Shown: piece after piece, positions 11,717 to 26,700 of the stretch
How positions within the stretch are numbered: the stretch's first letter is position 1
Layout of the letters: each line of letters starts with the position of its first letter
Assembly (NCBI RefSeq): GCF_000524195.1
Contig: NW_020170396.1
Location: 416,656 to 480,655, forward strand
Reading direction: 5' to 3'
DNA: 64,000 bases
DNA from: Echinococcus granulosus
Taxonomy: Eukaryota > Platyhelminthes > Cestoda > Cyclophyllidea > Taeniidae
The notes under the pieces: model-generated
The model's database searches: none
What the model was told of the DNA's origin: nothing
The model's input: the letters and a program-made list of their open reading frames with translations, nothing else
Made by a program: the position numbers and the translations under genes

Positions 11717-14700
11717 CTGCAATGGGGGTAGATAAAAGGGAAACGTTACAAGTGGCCAACAGTTGCAATGCCAGCAGTCCCACAAAGTGGGGCTCAAACC
11801 GGATGACTGTTGCTCTTCTGTACCACACACCTTCCCTGCTTTGCCTATCTAATAGAAAGAAGAACCGACACCAAATAGCACAATTTGCTTAGTGCAAAAA
11901 TTGGCATACCACACTGGCATTGGTGTCACCCATTGCCTGAAAAAAACGGCTTAAGGTTGCTTTCGTTATTCTAACCTTATCCTTCACCTCATGAGTTTAA
12001 TTCTCTTCTCTCGAAACCTTGCGCCTGACCAAATTTCCCCAAATTTCGTTGACGCCGCTTTTCTCGGGACAGAATCAGTTTACTCGGGATTCTGCGCCAC
12101 TCTTTACATCATTGTCCGTCTTAGGTGTGGGCGAGTGCTGCCAAACATCCGTTTGGCACCAATATCACGTCCTCTGGCACAAGGATGTCATTCCGATCGA
12201 GCGTGCTATCAGAAAGGAATTAAACTCATCGAATCATTTATCACCTTAGAAAAGACACTCCCTTGGGCACCTTAGACACATGTAGGTTATAGAAAGTGTT
12301 GCATCCCCTGAGGTCTGGACATGATGGAGGAGTGTTTGATTTGATTTGATTGCATACTTCCTCTTCCATGGAGTACGCATTCGTGTGCTTTCGATCACCT
12401 CGGTCTCAATTCGAGTCTCGCATTTGACAGCTTCCTTTTGTATGGATTACAATCGGCTGTTATTCGGTCATCCACAACTTCTTCTACTACCCTTCAGCAT
12501 TGCCTGTGATGGTTACACGATTTCCCTGCATTTTTTTTGCCTTAGTCTATGTCGGGGAATAGTTGCGGAACAGAAGACGTGTTTGAAAGAGGCACAAACG
12601 GGTGTAGTCGAGGATATGCGCTATTAAAATTCAAACTATTTCGGAAAATTGGATCTTTCTTACTAACTTATACCCGTTAGTAAACGGTCCATTGTCCGGT
12701 CTGCGTTCTTACGAACCTGACTATCTGATGGGAAGACGTGGAATGCTGTAGCATAACAGACTTTAGTGGCAATATCTTTGCTCTGGATGCCTACTGATTA
12801 CCTCTGTATTGTTATCCTAGGATCTATCTTTTATTTTTTATAAGTCCCTTACTTTAAGAATGACCCGAATTTCGGTTAGGATCACCTCCTTGCGGTTGGT
12901 GTCTCCTTCTAAAGCCCGACTGGGATCGAGGCGCCAAAATATGAGAAAAAAGGGAGCTCTATGCGTCTGGCCTAACAGATTTAATAAAGCACCGATTTAG
13001 ATAAAGGAGCGCACGAGTCAGTTGTTCAGCACAGCACTACCACTTAGGGTCGGTGATTACTCAGGAACCAATGAGGCCACTTCCAAGAGTGCAGCTGTAA
13101 TTGACAGTTCTACCAACCGGATGTGGTCGGTTTCCCCACCTCGATCGGCTGTCTCCAACATGGGCAGACAAAACGCATGTGCTTGTATTACTTGGAGTGT
13201 GCTTTGTTCACTTCAAAGTAAACCCGTTTTCTTAACGCACTCCCAGCACATCTTTTCAGCTTTCTTAAGTCGTTTCCATGCGTAACTCCTCTTTGTCTAG
13301 TGTGATCGGTAGAAAGAGGTTTGCAAATTGACACGGCAAAAAATAGGTTACACTTTGACTTAAAATTTAGGCGCCATAAATAGGTGTCCTGGCCTTTCTC
13401 ATAGCCAAGGAAACAACTGCTACAAAGGCGCGCTTTAAAGCACTGGAATGTGAGTGGAGTAAGAACTCAACTACGCCGATCAAAAGAAATTAGAGTAGGA
13501 CAAGTGAACCTGCTTTAAGAACGGCAACTACATCAAAAACGACGGCTTTTATAAAAATAAACTAATAAAGTTGGAAAAATTTACGGATAGACTTCTCTCG
13601 TCAAGAGCAGAGATACGAGGGATCGGGAGGACGCTGGAGTAGGAGTTCAGCTTGATACTAGCATGGTTCTGATAGCGCATCTCGTCAGGCCTGGACCGCT
13701 CACTCCCTGACGTGGGAGGAACTGTGAAGGACAAAGACAAAAATGATCACTCACCACGCTTTCGGGGTTCAGTTCCAAAGGTATCAGTAAATAGGAAGAC
13801 AAAACATGTATTTATTACTTTCCCAATAGCCCCTCCCTCCTACCTCCTTTACCAATCAGTAGACTGTGAGAACGTGAAATTCTCTAAATTCTACTACAAA
13901 TGCATACGCCGTCATTGCTCTCATTTGCCCAATTGATGCCAATTTTGCAAGTATTTAATCAATCTCTTTCATAGTTTGGAAAACCCACAAGTTTACCAGC
14001 CGGCAAACACGATCTGCGGTCTCAATTATAGAGGCGGAGTGTTTAATTCCACTATTCACCCAAAGCATAGATTGAATAAATCCTCTTAGAGACGCATACA
14101 CAACACTTTTTAATAAGAGGGCGGCCATGGAACTTAGCTTTCTGTTCGATCCTTCATGCCAAAGCAGCATATGCAAGGACAAAGCGCAGTCATATGGCGT
14201 CAACTCACTAAATTTGCGTGGAAGAGTGCCACTGTTGACGGAGTGGGTGTCAAGGTGCGGTTGATGACGAGCCATGAAAGATTCCGTTAGGACTCTGTCG
14301 CCAACCCCCGATGGTTGGTTGTTGGTGGGCGCACCACTGTCATATCCGCTGCTACCCGCGATGGAGCGCGAGGCCTCAGCGGACTCGCTGCTCCCCGTTG
14401 CCCCCACCACTCCCGCCGTCTCAAGGCGGCCCAATTCGCGGTAGGGCAGTATCAGCGGTCGACCCGGCGATTTGTTAGGAGGGGTGAAGAGATCCTCCAT
14501 TTTGGGAGGCAGAGGTACTGGTTGGTGGGGGTGGTAGCTACGGTAGCAGCCTCCACGCTTACCCTCATTACCCACTGCCCGCATATCTGGTGAGCCTGGT
14601 ACAAAATGAAAAAGAGCAGGAGTCTTGAGTGTGAAACCTTTTTGGAGTCGTGTTATCTGGTCTTCTCAGCAGTGATCTGAAATTCTGTCCATGTCGCTCA

Positions 14701-17700
14701 CGCTCTTAGTCTCCCAACCCACTCATTTATTCCTCTGTCCAAATTTTGAAACTTAACAGGATGTTTTTTTGCCTGGGATTATAAGCGCTGAAAACTACTT
14801 TAAAAAAGTCCAAAATCCAACCAATAGTGAACTCCTTGGGGTCTTCTCCCTCTCATTTATGGCGGTACGTTTTTCAATACCAAAAATCTGAGGATTCTCA
14901 GGAAACATATTTGCATCCGCGGTCAATAAAGACGCCCACATATGTTCTATTTAAACTGAATTGAATGAGCTAATACTCAAAAATACTTCCATTCCGTAAG
15001 TGACCTAATATGACTAGTCTAGGTAGTAACAGTTAAAAATCATGTTGTATGGGTTTACAAGCATTTTACTGGGCCCTTTTGCCGTAAGAATAGAAGCAGG
15101 TGGAGCAAACGGCTCACCAATGAGACCAGGGTGTCCGAGAGCCGAATGTTTTTCTGCCGTAGCAGTAGCAACAACGGGCGGTGAGGCGGTTCCGTGTTGT
15201 CGGGCCGGTGAGAGAGTTTGATGAAGCGGATGTTGGTGATATGCTTGGTGGTAGGAGAAGGCAGTCACCAGGTTCGCCGACTTGGCGCTCTCAAGGTCGC
15301 TATCAATTGGCGTGGTACGGCAGTCCGACTCTGAGCCCCCTCGGCCTGCCACGCCACCAGCTGAGGCCGTCGGGGCGTTGGCGTGCACGCGAACGGGCTG
15401 GCTATGCACCGAGCTGGATGCGACACTGAAACCACCACCACCATTAACGCCAACGCCGCTGTCCATAACGAAAGGCAATCCTGCGTAGGGACTAAAACCG
15501 GTGGAGTTCTCGAAACTCACTGGAGGCAGTGGTGGTGGGACGTGCATCAGACTTTCCAAGCCAGTGCCGCCTACTCGATGAGTGAGCCCGACTTCAGAGC
15601 AACTCGGTGAGCCCAATTGGTGGTTGTTGTGGCTTGTTGGAGTCCTTGGTGAGTTTACGTCTCCCTTTTCCGCGATTCTGGATGATAGAAAGCAGCCAAC
15701 AGCAAAGCATAAACAATTTTTGTTTTCGTTTTTCAGAATATTGCCTTATATTTCATGCCCTGACGCTATTAGAGGACCTTTATGTCCGAAATGGTGCCAC
15801 TCTAGTTTATGACGCTTAAGGAATAAATTTGACGTCACAATTATTGCTAAAAATTGTTAAAACTTGAGCTATATTTCAACATTTTTGGGCTCAAGATGGG
15901 CAAAGTGCGAAAGAAAAGAATCCTATGGACAAGCTAGTGGTTTACGAAGAAATGTACCTTTTGGTCTTTTCAACAAGATATTCCTTCCTAACCCCATCCA
16001 ACCGACTGCGCGAAAATCGGCGAGTGAGAACGATGGTCACTGCCAGAATGATAACGATGATAGCTATGACAGCAAGCACTGCAGCGACCAAGATCCACTG
16101 ATTTTGTCTATCATTCACGCTTCCGTCGCTCAGGTCGGGAGCAACAGTTCGTGCAGCATCGGAAGATCTCAGGGTTTTGAGAACCACTTCCAACTCCTCA
16201 AAGAGGCGTTGAATTCTCAAAGGCGTCATTTTCTCCAACTCGTACCTCTCGCCGAGCGTATTCAGGTATATGAAACCGGAGCCGTCCGCTGCAAAAGGTT
16301 GTAATAAACAATGTACTTGCTACATTTAAGTAGTAAGTTCTATCCCCGCAACTTATTGAGATAATGGTGAGCATTGAATGTATTTTTTGCTGCATTTTGC
16401 AGATGCTTCAATCATCACCAATTCATATTATCAACGGGTTACAGAACTACTATTCAAAAGGCGGAAACTGGAACGCAAGGACGAGGACTTAACATTTTAG
16501 GCTTAATTAACGGTTCGGTCAATGCAAATCAGTCACTGGATCCCAATTCGGTTGGTGAATTTGTGATTATTGCAGAGAAGGGGAGAGGTGAAAGCATTCC
16601 GACGTGCAATGCGTTGCATCAACTGGTTCAAGGTAAATAAAATTGCAGATCAAACAGATCTTAATACAATCCCTTCTATCCTTTTTTGGGCGATACTTTG
16701 ACCTCCGATGTAAGAAATCACAATGGCAGGTAGGCAGGTTTTTCAGTGCCCTCGAAATAGGTCTTAATGCAGATTCGCCAAAGTGTTTAAAAATACTATT
16801 GTTATTACAAAGGTAAGGAAAGCTTCGCACCTAAAATGGGTTATAGTTTTCATGCCAAAAGATTATAAACAAGGTAACAGGAACTTTCTCTTTTGGCAAT
16901 TAGGCAGTTGGATGCATAATGTTGTGGTAATCAAAAGAAAGCTGATTTCTGCGCCAAATAAAACCACCATATTTACCTAGAATGGAGGAGTAGGGGGAGG
17001 GGAAAGTGACATAGGGTTTGGTGCATAGTGTCGATAAGAGGCATTTCCTTCATCCTCTTTGGAAATCTCCAATGGCATTAATCTGAGTGCGTATGATTTA
17101 ACCGGACTAAAAGTGATTTCAAGGAACTAATAATACTAATTTCTTTGCGTTACCACGCCAGACCTTTAAAATCTCGAGAGATTTGGCCTCCTTGATGGCA
17201 GAATTGAACTCTCCCGCATTTCTGTCTGCTAACAATAAAGCCATCTTCGGAATTCATAGGCCATAGAAGATCCTCAAGAAGAATTTAAGTAGCCTCTCGT
17301 TACTGCATCACAATGAAGGGAAAATAAAGCTAACGATCAACTTTGATGAAAGAGACCAAATAGTTGGGGGCAGATTTTCCGTAAATATGTCTTCTGTTGC
17401 TTCCACTAGGGCTCATTTAGAAATTCAGAACCATAATTGATACTTCAAACATCCCAGAGAACTGACAAATGAGATCTGCTGATCAGACGCCTCAGGTGTT
17501 CAGTTATGGAACCCATCTTTACGTTGGCCCCTCCGATGCTATTGCAACCACCCAGTCATACACTGCGCAATCATATACACAGCACTTTGTTTATAACAGA
17601 GAGGGAGGGGGAGAGGGGTACCGACCATCATTGCGAGATTTATGGCTTAGGTATTGCCACCTCTCTACGACCCTCCTCCACCCTCCAGGTGAGCCAGATC

Positions 17701-20700
17701 TCCTAGCCTGATGCATTGTTTACAGAGCGCAAAGGCTGGTTGCGCTTGCGACCAGGATCACCACTTGTGGGCAGGCGAGGGAGGTGAGCCCGTCTAGCGT
17801 CCACTTGAGCTTCCGATGAAGTTGCAGAATAATTATACTCGCTTTAAGCGTAGATGTGACTACGTTAACCCTTCCAGCCTCCACATCGGCCTCTAGCTGC
17901 TTCCACATGCGTACACCTCGTAGCTTCTTCAGCAGTACAAATCAGCATCGAGGAATCGGAAAAGTAATAAGTGATTGGAGTATGAACACACACCTGGGGT
18001 TGTAATGTTTTACCTTTTAGGCGTAGATCGGCCAAGGTTTCGGATAAGCTACAGTAACAGTTCTAGATAAATCCATCGATGAGTTTCTCCTACTGTTGTC
18101 TAGTTCCAGTTCCAAAGCGCAACCGTTGCCGGTACAGAAGTTCTGCCTTATTCGCTTCCCAGACAGTAATGATGATTGTCTGCACACCAGAATAAACAAA
18201 CTCTGTGGCCTCAAAACTTCGCCATCAAATTGGGGGCATGTTTCCACCCGAAATGATGTTTGGCTTTTCGGCAGTATATCCGCTTACATCTGGGCCACTC
18301 CATGAGACGTCATGCTAACTCGACTTTAACACTCCGCGAGCATTGAACGCCCTCAGGTTCAACCTGGTCAGGTTTGTGCTTATATGCAAGCCTAGCTGCC
18401 TTCGAAGTCGCAGAAATGCTAAGGCATTTGGGAAAGGTAAACAACACCAACACGTCAGACACACTTATTCATATCCCAGGAAGGCAAGTCACTCACCTCG
18501 CTGCTTAAAGTTCGAGTTTAAACTCCAAATGTTTCCCATGTCAACTTCTCAGACTTTCTGCATTCAAAGGAAGTGGAATGAGGAACAAACCGAGTGAAAT
18601 GCAAACTCAGGAGCTGGGAATCTATTAAGAGTTTACTTTAATTGGGTGAGATTTTACAGTCGTGTTGTTAAGTCCGATTTATCTCTGCTTGTTTTATCCG
18701 TTACAATGAAGAATGGCAGAGTGCTGTAGTGAGCTCTTGCCAATAAAAAAAGGAATTAGAAGCACTCCCTAGACTTTAGGGAGGTAGTGTTAAACTTTTC
18801 GAGGAAAGAATGGTGTCACAGTGCCTAACCCAAAAATGTGGAACATACATTTGAGGCTGCGTATTTGGTCTGTCACACTAATGACAACAACTAGGACATT
18901 CCTGTGTTGCTGTAACAATTTTACGTCTGGATATTGTTTCTGTCTTGTAAATGAGTTCTGGAACAACGCTGGTGCTGAACTAGGTTGTCACCCACCAACC
19001 TTAGTGTATCACATTTCCACACCTCTGCGCCACCTCTTCATGGAGGAATTCAGAAAGCTCGTGAGGTGGAAATGGAGGGGGGAGGACATCAGTGAACTCA
19101 CCATCAGCAGTTCTAAAGAAGCAGAGGGAAGAGAGTGGGCTCCTCCCAAAACGGTTCTGTGCACTCATGACGAGCAGGTAAGGCTGACCGGTACGGAGAT
19201 TGTGCAATACAGTGGAGTTCTGCCCGCCTGACACCGCGTGCTTGCTCCACTGTCTCCTCGGTGAACGCTGCTGCGACCACCCGCGGGTGCGCGGTGCACC
19301 AAACTCGTCGGCGGGCGAAATGTAGAGGTGGTAGAGGCCGCGCGCACCTACCTCCGCTACACCATGCCAGTTTACCAGAATGCTAGCACCATCCCTACTG
19401 CCACCGTTGTCACCCAGAGAGTCGGGCGGGGTAAGATAGCCAGTCATTACTGCACTCACTGTGATATTCTGCGGTGGAGATTCCGGACCTGCACAGTAGA
19501 GAAGAAAATGAGTTTGTGTGCGCGGATGGAGTGAAATAAGGTCTGTATTTGTGGGTCTGCCTTCAACTGTATGATGGTTAATGTACGTCGAAAATCTGTC
19601 ACCTTAAAACCAGCAACGAGGAGATCAAGAGGTCGGGAAAGAGCTGATGAGGCAGTGGAAGGATCTCTAAGGATTAAAAGTTGGTTAACTGCCTACAAGA
19701 CGTGGTAGCCGGTTTCAGCAACCTTAGTTTGACAAGCTGGGTTATGAAGTAGATCCGTTCTCGACTTCTTTTGATGAAAGATTTCTTACGCAAGTCCAAT
19801 TGGCGAGTGCGACGACTCAGACACAAAAACAAAGATGCACCCTTTCAGCAGCGAGGTGTGCAGTAGATGTGAAAGACGACAAGATTATGGAAAGCGCTCC
19901 GAGGATCGACAGTTCCCAGTAGCTCATTGGAGATTGTGCTCTATCGCCGTCAACTGTGGCAAAAGTCCGTGGTTTGATACATTGTTTCCCATTACAGCGG
20001 TTTTTGGGTTGATCACTATCCATCACTCTTCCTAAAAGCCTTTCACAGGACTAAACTGCTCCCAGCCGCGAATTCTTCCCATCCTTCGACTAACCCACTG
20101 TGTGGTCAGTCATAAATTTTTTGATGCTCAGAGCTGCCTGTGGTGAAAATAGGACTGAGTGATCTTGAAATAAATCTAATCCTAGAGGAATGACTGCTAA
20201 AACATTACTTAAAGTTGGCAATTTTCCCAAAGATCACCATCCAAGCACACGGACCAGCAAGGCCGATCTTGCAGCATGGGAGATTGCCTGAGTCAAGTAA
20301 AAGGAACAGAAAACACCCACCAACAAGTCAAAAATGAGTAATTTAGCAGGGTCTTGCTCTCAGGAGGAAATAAAGTTCTTACTGCAAGAGGTTGTCAATA
20401 TGCTACTTGGGACACCGTATTGCAAGCTTAGCCTGCTTCCTTCAGGCATAACTTTAGCTTCCAACCGAAGTAAATGCTTTGTGAGGTGGAGAGATTTATC
20501 ACTGAAGAAAAAAGGTGACGTGATACACGAATTCCTTTATAAGAAAATATTCGAATGTCGAATAAAACTGGATTTTGTCATGCCATCATGCCATGTCCAA
20601 AGGACGAATGATACACAGCGGTTGGGATATTTTGAAAACTCCATTAAATCAGCCAAAACCTGCGCTAAAAAATTGAAATAGAGGAAGCCAATAGGATAGC

Positions 20701-23700
20701 CCATAATAATGGGGATTAAGCATATTCTGGCTACACACAATACAGGCTGTGGTTATTTTCTTTAGGACAATCAACTTTCTTAGCTCTGTGATCAGTCGTA
20801 CGATGCGATGAATCACTTGGATAAGGATAGTGCTTATGATTACTGGATAGATGCACAAAAAAGTAGTTTTTGAGGATAAAAAGCATTAGAGGTAACAGTA
20901 AAGGCAGCAAACAGTTGTTTCTGTCCATCATTCTGACAGCACTGATTCCCAGCAAGCCTCCATCCACATCAACACAAATCACCACCCGCACACTGCATGC
21001 GTCAAGCAAACAATACTTCACATGACCCCAAAACCAAGTAATTAAGTAGGAGCTCCATTTCTTTGAAAAACGATACCGGAAGTAGTGCCAACTCACGCTG
21101 TCCGGGTGTCTCAAAGCCCTGTACCATGCTCCAGGCATCGGCCAGTTTGGGCGCCCCATTGAACAGAGAGACAACGCGCACTGCAAATTCGTAGACTGTG
21201 TCGGGCTCTAGATTTTGCAGTACCACGCTAGTGGCCTCTGGATCGGAAACGTTCTTCACCAGTGGGGACACTGGCACGACCACTGACGGCACCAACACAG
21301 ACTCGCCCGTGTCGTGCCGCCTGGTAGGGTAGTAGCGCACCTGGTAGCCCAAGATGTCCCTGTAGCGTGACTTGTGGAACTCTTGAGGCAGCTCCCATTG
21401 CAACGTCGCCCCCGTCGGGGTTATTCCGTGAGCCATGAGGTTCACGGGAATAGGAAGACGCCTGGAGGCTTCGAGGTTGTCTAGACCATCATGAAAAGCC
21501 TCAAATGTAAATAAACTCACGCACCCGTAACGTAATTCTTTGAATTGTTGTTTACGATGGGATCGAGATTACGGCAAATTTCGGAAAATCGGATAATTTA
21601 ATGAACTCTAAAGATGAACTACGGCCTTTTACACACAGAGCAGTGGCCTTGAACCGAAAACGTTGGATACGGAACAGATAGCTTAGATGCGTATTTTGAA
21701 TGCTATAGATAGCGAAAGGCGCTAGACTAATACTTGTTCGAGTTACAGGATGGCGACGTTGCTTCACCTCTTGTTCCATAAATTGCCAGTTTCCCATTCC
21801 TTAGGTGAGTTAATAAGACTCTTTCAGAGCAACTTGAGGGTTATGAAAGAGTCTACCGTATCGGTTTGATAGGTCTAAAGGAATGTAAGATGAATGACAG
21901 CTGGAATTCATCAGCCTTTTGACATCTTTGGAATGTTTATGAGTGGAAGCTTAACACACACACACAGACGGTTGGTTCCATTCCGCGTCGTTGGAGTTTT
22001 GATGGAAGACATGTCGGACTTGAGCTATTGAGAAATGGCATGTGACTGGCCCGGTGGCTCACTGTTGCAGTGCAGATATATTGGTTATGGTGAAGGTCTT
22101 AAGAACACCACTTTCGCATCAAAGCGATTTGGACAGCCAAATACCGTCAGTCAGTCAGCCAAATCCCAAACATAGCCCTAGTAAAACTATCAGCAATCTT
22201 TTCGGAGTAGTGCATAATATTTCCCACACCGATTAAGCCCAGCTTCTATGTCAATCTAATGCAAAATTGGTTTGCGTGATCCACCGAAAAAAAAACTAGA
22301 TAGGCTATCCAAGACCTCACACCTGAGATGTTCCGATCTCGGAAAGTTGGCAAATGCCCGGTTGGATGACAATGGGGGTTCATTCTACCGTCAAGAAACC
22401 TAGTGTTGGGAGATCCGTTTAACCTGCCCCTAGGTTTCTGACACTAAATAAGCATTAGCATCACCATGCCACACTAGCGTTGTAGCTTGTCAAAAATACC
22501 ATCCTTTCTCAGTAGCAGATCTACTTCCCCGTAAAAAAGAGGGAAGGATCACATATGCTAGAGATTATTTTTTACGGTAAAAAGAATGGGGATAACTAAC
22601 AAACACCTTTAAACGCTGGAGCCATTGTGTTTACTCTGGAGAAGAAGGATATTCCTTTTTAGAAAAAGATAGACATTAGTTGTTGCAACACATCTGACGG
22701 TGGAGGAAAGGGACTATAATGTGACTCATTATATCCATCCGTGGGGCGGAGTAATTTTGGCTGAAACTAGTTTGAATGGCGTAGATAATTAGATCTTGAA
22801 GGGTGCCAGGGGGAATGCTAATCATTGACATCGGCACGATCTACGATCTATGCTTAAATGATCGACATTAAAGGGAGTAACAGACGCCGACACACATAAA
22901 TAGGCACTCACCTCAGCAGTGAGGCGATCATTATACAGCTGTGAAAACAAGAAAGTGAGAAGGGGAGGGAAGGGGAGACCTCTGACATCTCAGACCAGGA
23001 ACACCGCACATCGACTCCGCCGTTTTAAGCTCAACCAATTATCACAACTTGCCAAAGAACTCGATGTCACATATTTGTGACTTAGGGCTCAGATAGGTGA
23101 ATTGGGACGCTAAATGTATGCTGCTGGTAGTAAATGTATTAATGGACAAAGGACAAACCCTTTGCAAAGGAATTTCCCTTGTTTCTGTACTTTGGCGTTG
23201 CAACAGTGTAGGCCGAAGGTCCGTCCTCACCGGGTATGATCGCCATCAGTCGGACATGGTATGGCGTTCCTGCTCCTATAAGCTCAACAATGAGTTGCAT
23301 GTTTAGCCACTTCAAACAGTTAGTTTACTATTTTTGAATCAAAAATAGTTTTATTCTAGGCTGTAGCTTTTGACGTGGAAGTTTATTTGAAGTGCGTCAT
23401 GTCCGAATGCCTGTACTTTTATTTTTGGTCGCGTGTCGGGCCCATTAGATGCCCGTCCGCCATCCACGATCTAATTTACGTTCTTATTCAGTCATTTTGT
23501 TTTTTATTTTAATCAGGAGAAATTATCTAGATCTTTAATCTGTGAGTTCTCCCCTCAGTTTCATTACCTTAGTCAGTGGTGGCGTGGGGATCCTACTCAA
23601 TTTCCTCACCTTGCCTCCGAGACTCCTCCTGAGAATATTTTGATAATGCAAAACTAGTCATTCTAGTAGGGTACTCACGGAGCTCCTTGAGGGTATATGA

Positions 23701-26700
23701 GGTGAATGCTGCACTAATCATGTTCTCAGCGGGTTCAGCGTCACCAGCACTCCAGATGAGACGGAGCATGACGTTGGGGGCCACTTGGAGGGACTCAACC
23801 GCTTCCACTCCCACCTCCCCCTCATCCCAGTCGGTGTGACTCTGGGGCTCAAAAGAGCTTCTTATGTGATGGCGACGCCATTTGATGGTCCACGACAGGT
23901 GAATAGCGTTAATGAGGCCTTGACCACGAAAATCCGTTATCTAGGAGTGTAAAAAGAGTGGAAGGTAGTTCAGGGACTCCCTCAAAGTAATTGTGATGAG
24001 GTCTGAAAGTTTCTCGGGGACCTTGGTGGAGAAGGCGTTAAGTGGATTCGCGTAAGACACATCTAATTTTGACACCACACCGAGTTCCAGTTGCACGCTA
24101 TCCATCCTATATGGCTGTCGGAGAAAGCTATTTCTGGAGCAGGAGTGGAACAGTCAGTGAAAGTAGTCTACCAATGCAGAATTTTAGTGGATTCTAAGGA
24201 GCTGATTGATCTGCTCTCCCAGAAAAGTGCGTCGCAGAATGGTGGCTAGCGATTAACTTGGATGTAGTGCCTGTCATTCTGTCTCCCTTCTTTGCAGAAA
24301 GAACATTTGCAACTGACATACTCCGGAAATGAAAATAAAGTAAATAATGCACACTTCACTACTGACACAAGGTGACATTACGTCAAAATTTTTAATAAGT
24401 TGGAATTTCTCAAATGCAGACTACTTCACCACTATCCACTTTCATTTTTTGGAGAATGAAAGCGACAAGTTGCTACTTTCGACCTCACGTAATCACCTTA
24501 AAATACGAAATATTTATAAAGCCTTACTTGGCAACAAAACCACAACTCCATCCATAGCAAGTCAGAAAAGACAACAAGTGTACGACTTGTTTTGACTAAT
24601 TAATCTTCCACCCATTAAACGCGAGCTTATTCTCGTGCTGCAATGATTAATTGTAGACCCTCATGAATCGAACCACTGCTCGGCGATTTTTGTGCCTCCA
24701 GAGTTTGGGCTCCTCGTGATTCCCCATTACTAGAATCGAGAGTTGGTCAAATATTTCCTCCATTTGTATATACCTCGTAGTGAACGCATGGACCTAATCA
24801 TCGTGGAAAAAAGCACCACTACTTGGCGTCCGGGGGCACTACCATTGACTTACTAAATCTCTCTTTCGCCCTCTCTCATGGAGAGAGAATGGTGCATCCT
24901 GGTATGATGGATGCAGTGGTATAATGACACGTCTCAATCAAGATGCGTAGGCTGCCTGACTGTACCAGGGTGTGACTAAACCAGTATGCGGTCTGGCGTT
25001 GCCACTGTTTTCTGTGATTCACCATTTCGTTTTGATTGTGTGGCTGGGGCAGGGACGGTGCCTCGCCAACGCATCAGATACCGTCTCCATGCATTAAAGC
25101 ATTATATTATTCTTACGTACGCCGGCTACGGAATGACTAGGATGCTGCTACATTTCAAAGGACCCAGAAAAGAAAAAATCTGGTAAAAGTCCCCTATCGA
25201 TCTTTTGGGACCTACGTTTCCTAGGCAAGACATCACCCCCCAATCAACCTATGGTAACTGGCATCATCAGTTCGAGTGTCACAAAAGGAATGGTTGAGTC
25301 TGGGGGCATGAAATAGCCTTTAAATGTTCTCGATTTGAGGATAATCGCATTTTCTTGGCTCTGAAGTAGTGCCATTCTAGAAAAACAAACATCTCGACTC
25401 TGATGGCCGGTTCCCCTTGGAGATCCTTGGCAGCGGACGTGGTGAATCCATTTTTTAGTCAGACATTTTTCCCTTTAATAGGCAGTCAAAAAGCCTACTT
25501 GGAATTGTATTTGGAAGCCAAAGAATCAATATGAGTAAAGACCATTCTTTTCATCAACAAAACCGGCGGTGGATTCAACGGTCTTCCACGTAACAGATGA
25601 TAAAAAACCACCGAAGATCGGTAATTGGGGGTGCAATGCTAACTGCTTGCGTATATATGGAAGACTGTTTCCATGTTGCGCTGTAGATCGTTTATACTTT
25701 GCACCTTGCCAAGCTCCAATGTGACGAAATGGAATTTTTGAAGTTAAAATTCAACGAGCTACGTGCATGAATGGGTGATTGGAAACGCCGATGCAGCAAA
25801 TTAATTATTCAAGCGCCGAGAACGAGAAAACGAACAAGCCGACGATTGCGGGTCCTCGTGGTGCGGCAAGCCGGGGTCGTCACTTCCGCAAGATGAAGAC
25901 TAATTCAACAAAATTTAAAATAAGTTGATGAGCCAATGGTGTCGTCTTTTGTGCCAAGTCATACTCCTCGCTTTCCCCCTCTTGAGGTTCTGGGACCAGT
26001 TAAAAAGCAGAATCTCTCTATGCTAACTTGATGACTTACCCGTTAAGATTTATTCCATGCCGACTCTCTGGAAAGTTCACATTAATTAATTCTGGGAGAA
26101 AGTGGAATCTTATTTAAACTTTTAGTTCGTTCCAGCTAAAAGTAATCCAAGTCTGTTTTGTTCTGTGAGTGTGGGATAAAATCCCTCTCTTACGGGAGCG
26201 AAATCGCCTTTGATTGAGAATAAAATGAAGCAGAGCAACACTGTGAATCTTGGGGACAAAGGCTCGAGGCAAGAAGATAAATTTGCACCGATTTACGAGA
26301 GGGGGTATGACGATGCCGCTGTAAATTTCCGGCAGTGTCCTACACCGTAGACAGAGGCTTGCTTGTTACACCGTCACCGTTCTCGTGCGTTTTTTGCCAT
26401 CCCCAGTAGCTGAAGTGAGGCGCCTCTAACGTGTAGCAAATTGCCTGCAAGCAAGAGTAATGAAGCGGACCAAAGCCGCCTCTTCCCTCGTGCGGCTGTG
26501 ACTAAAGTTTTGGGCAGTTTTTACACACCCGTGGCCAAAGTGACACTCCAGCAAGCAGCGTAAACTGAATCAACTTATCACTTAGCCTGGTGGCTACAGG
26601 GGCTCCCTCCACTGGCAAGAGACCATTTAAGGAACATTCAAAAAGTCCCTCTTCTCTTACACCTTTGATGGTAGCTGATTTTGGCTTCTTAATTCCTTAA

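Noticed and set aside
13022..13285. Plus-strand 87-codon frame inside a netrin receptor intron
   Set aside because: It has no motif or splice context; the opposite strand is equally open.
17720..17908. Open frame as an additional netrin receptor exon
   Set aside because: The flanking exons join in phase without it and it shows no FN3 or juxtamembrane similarity.
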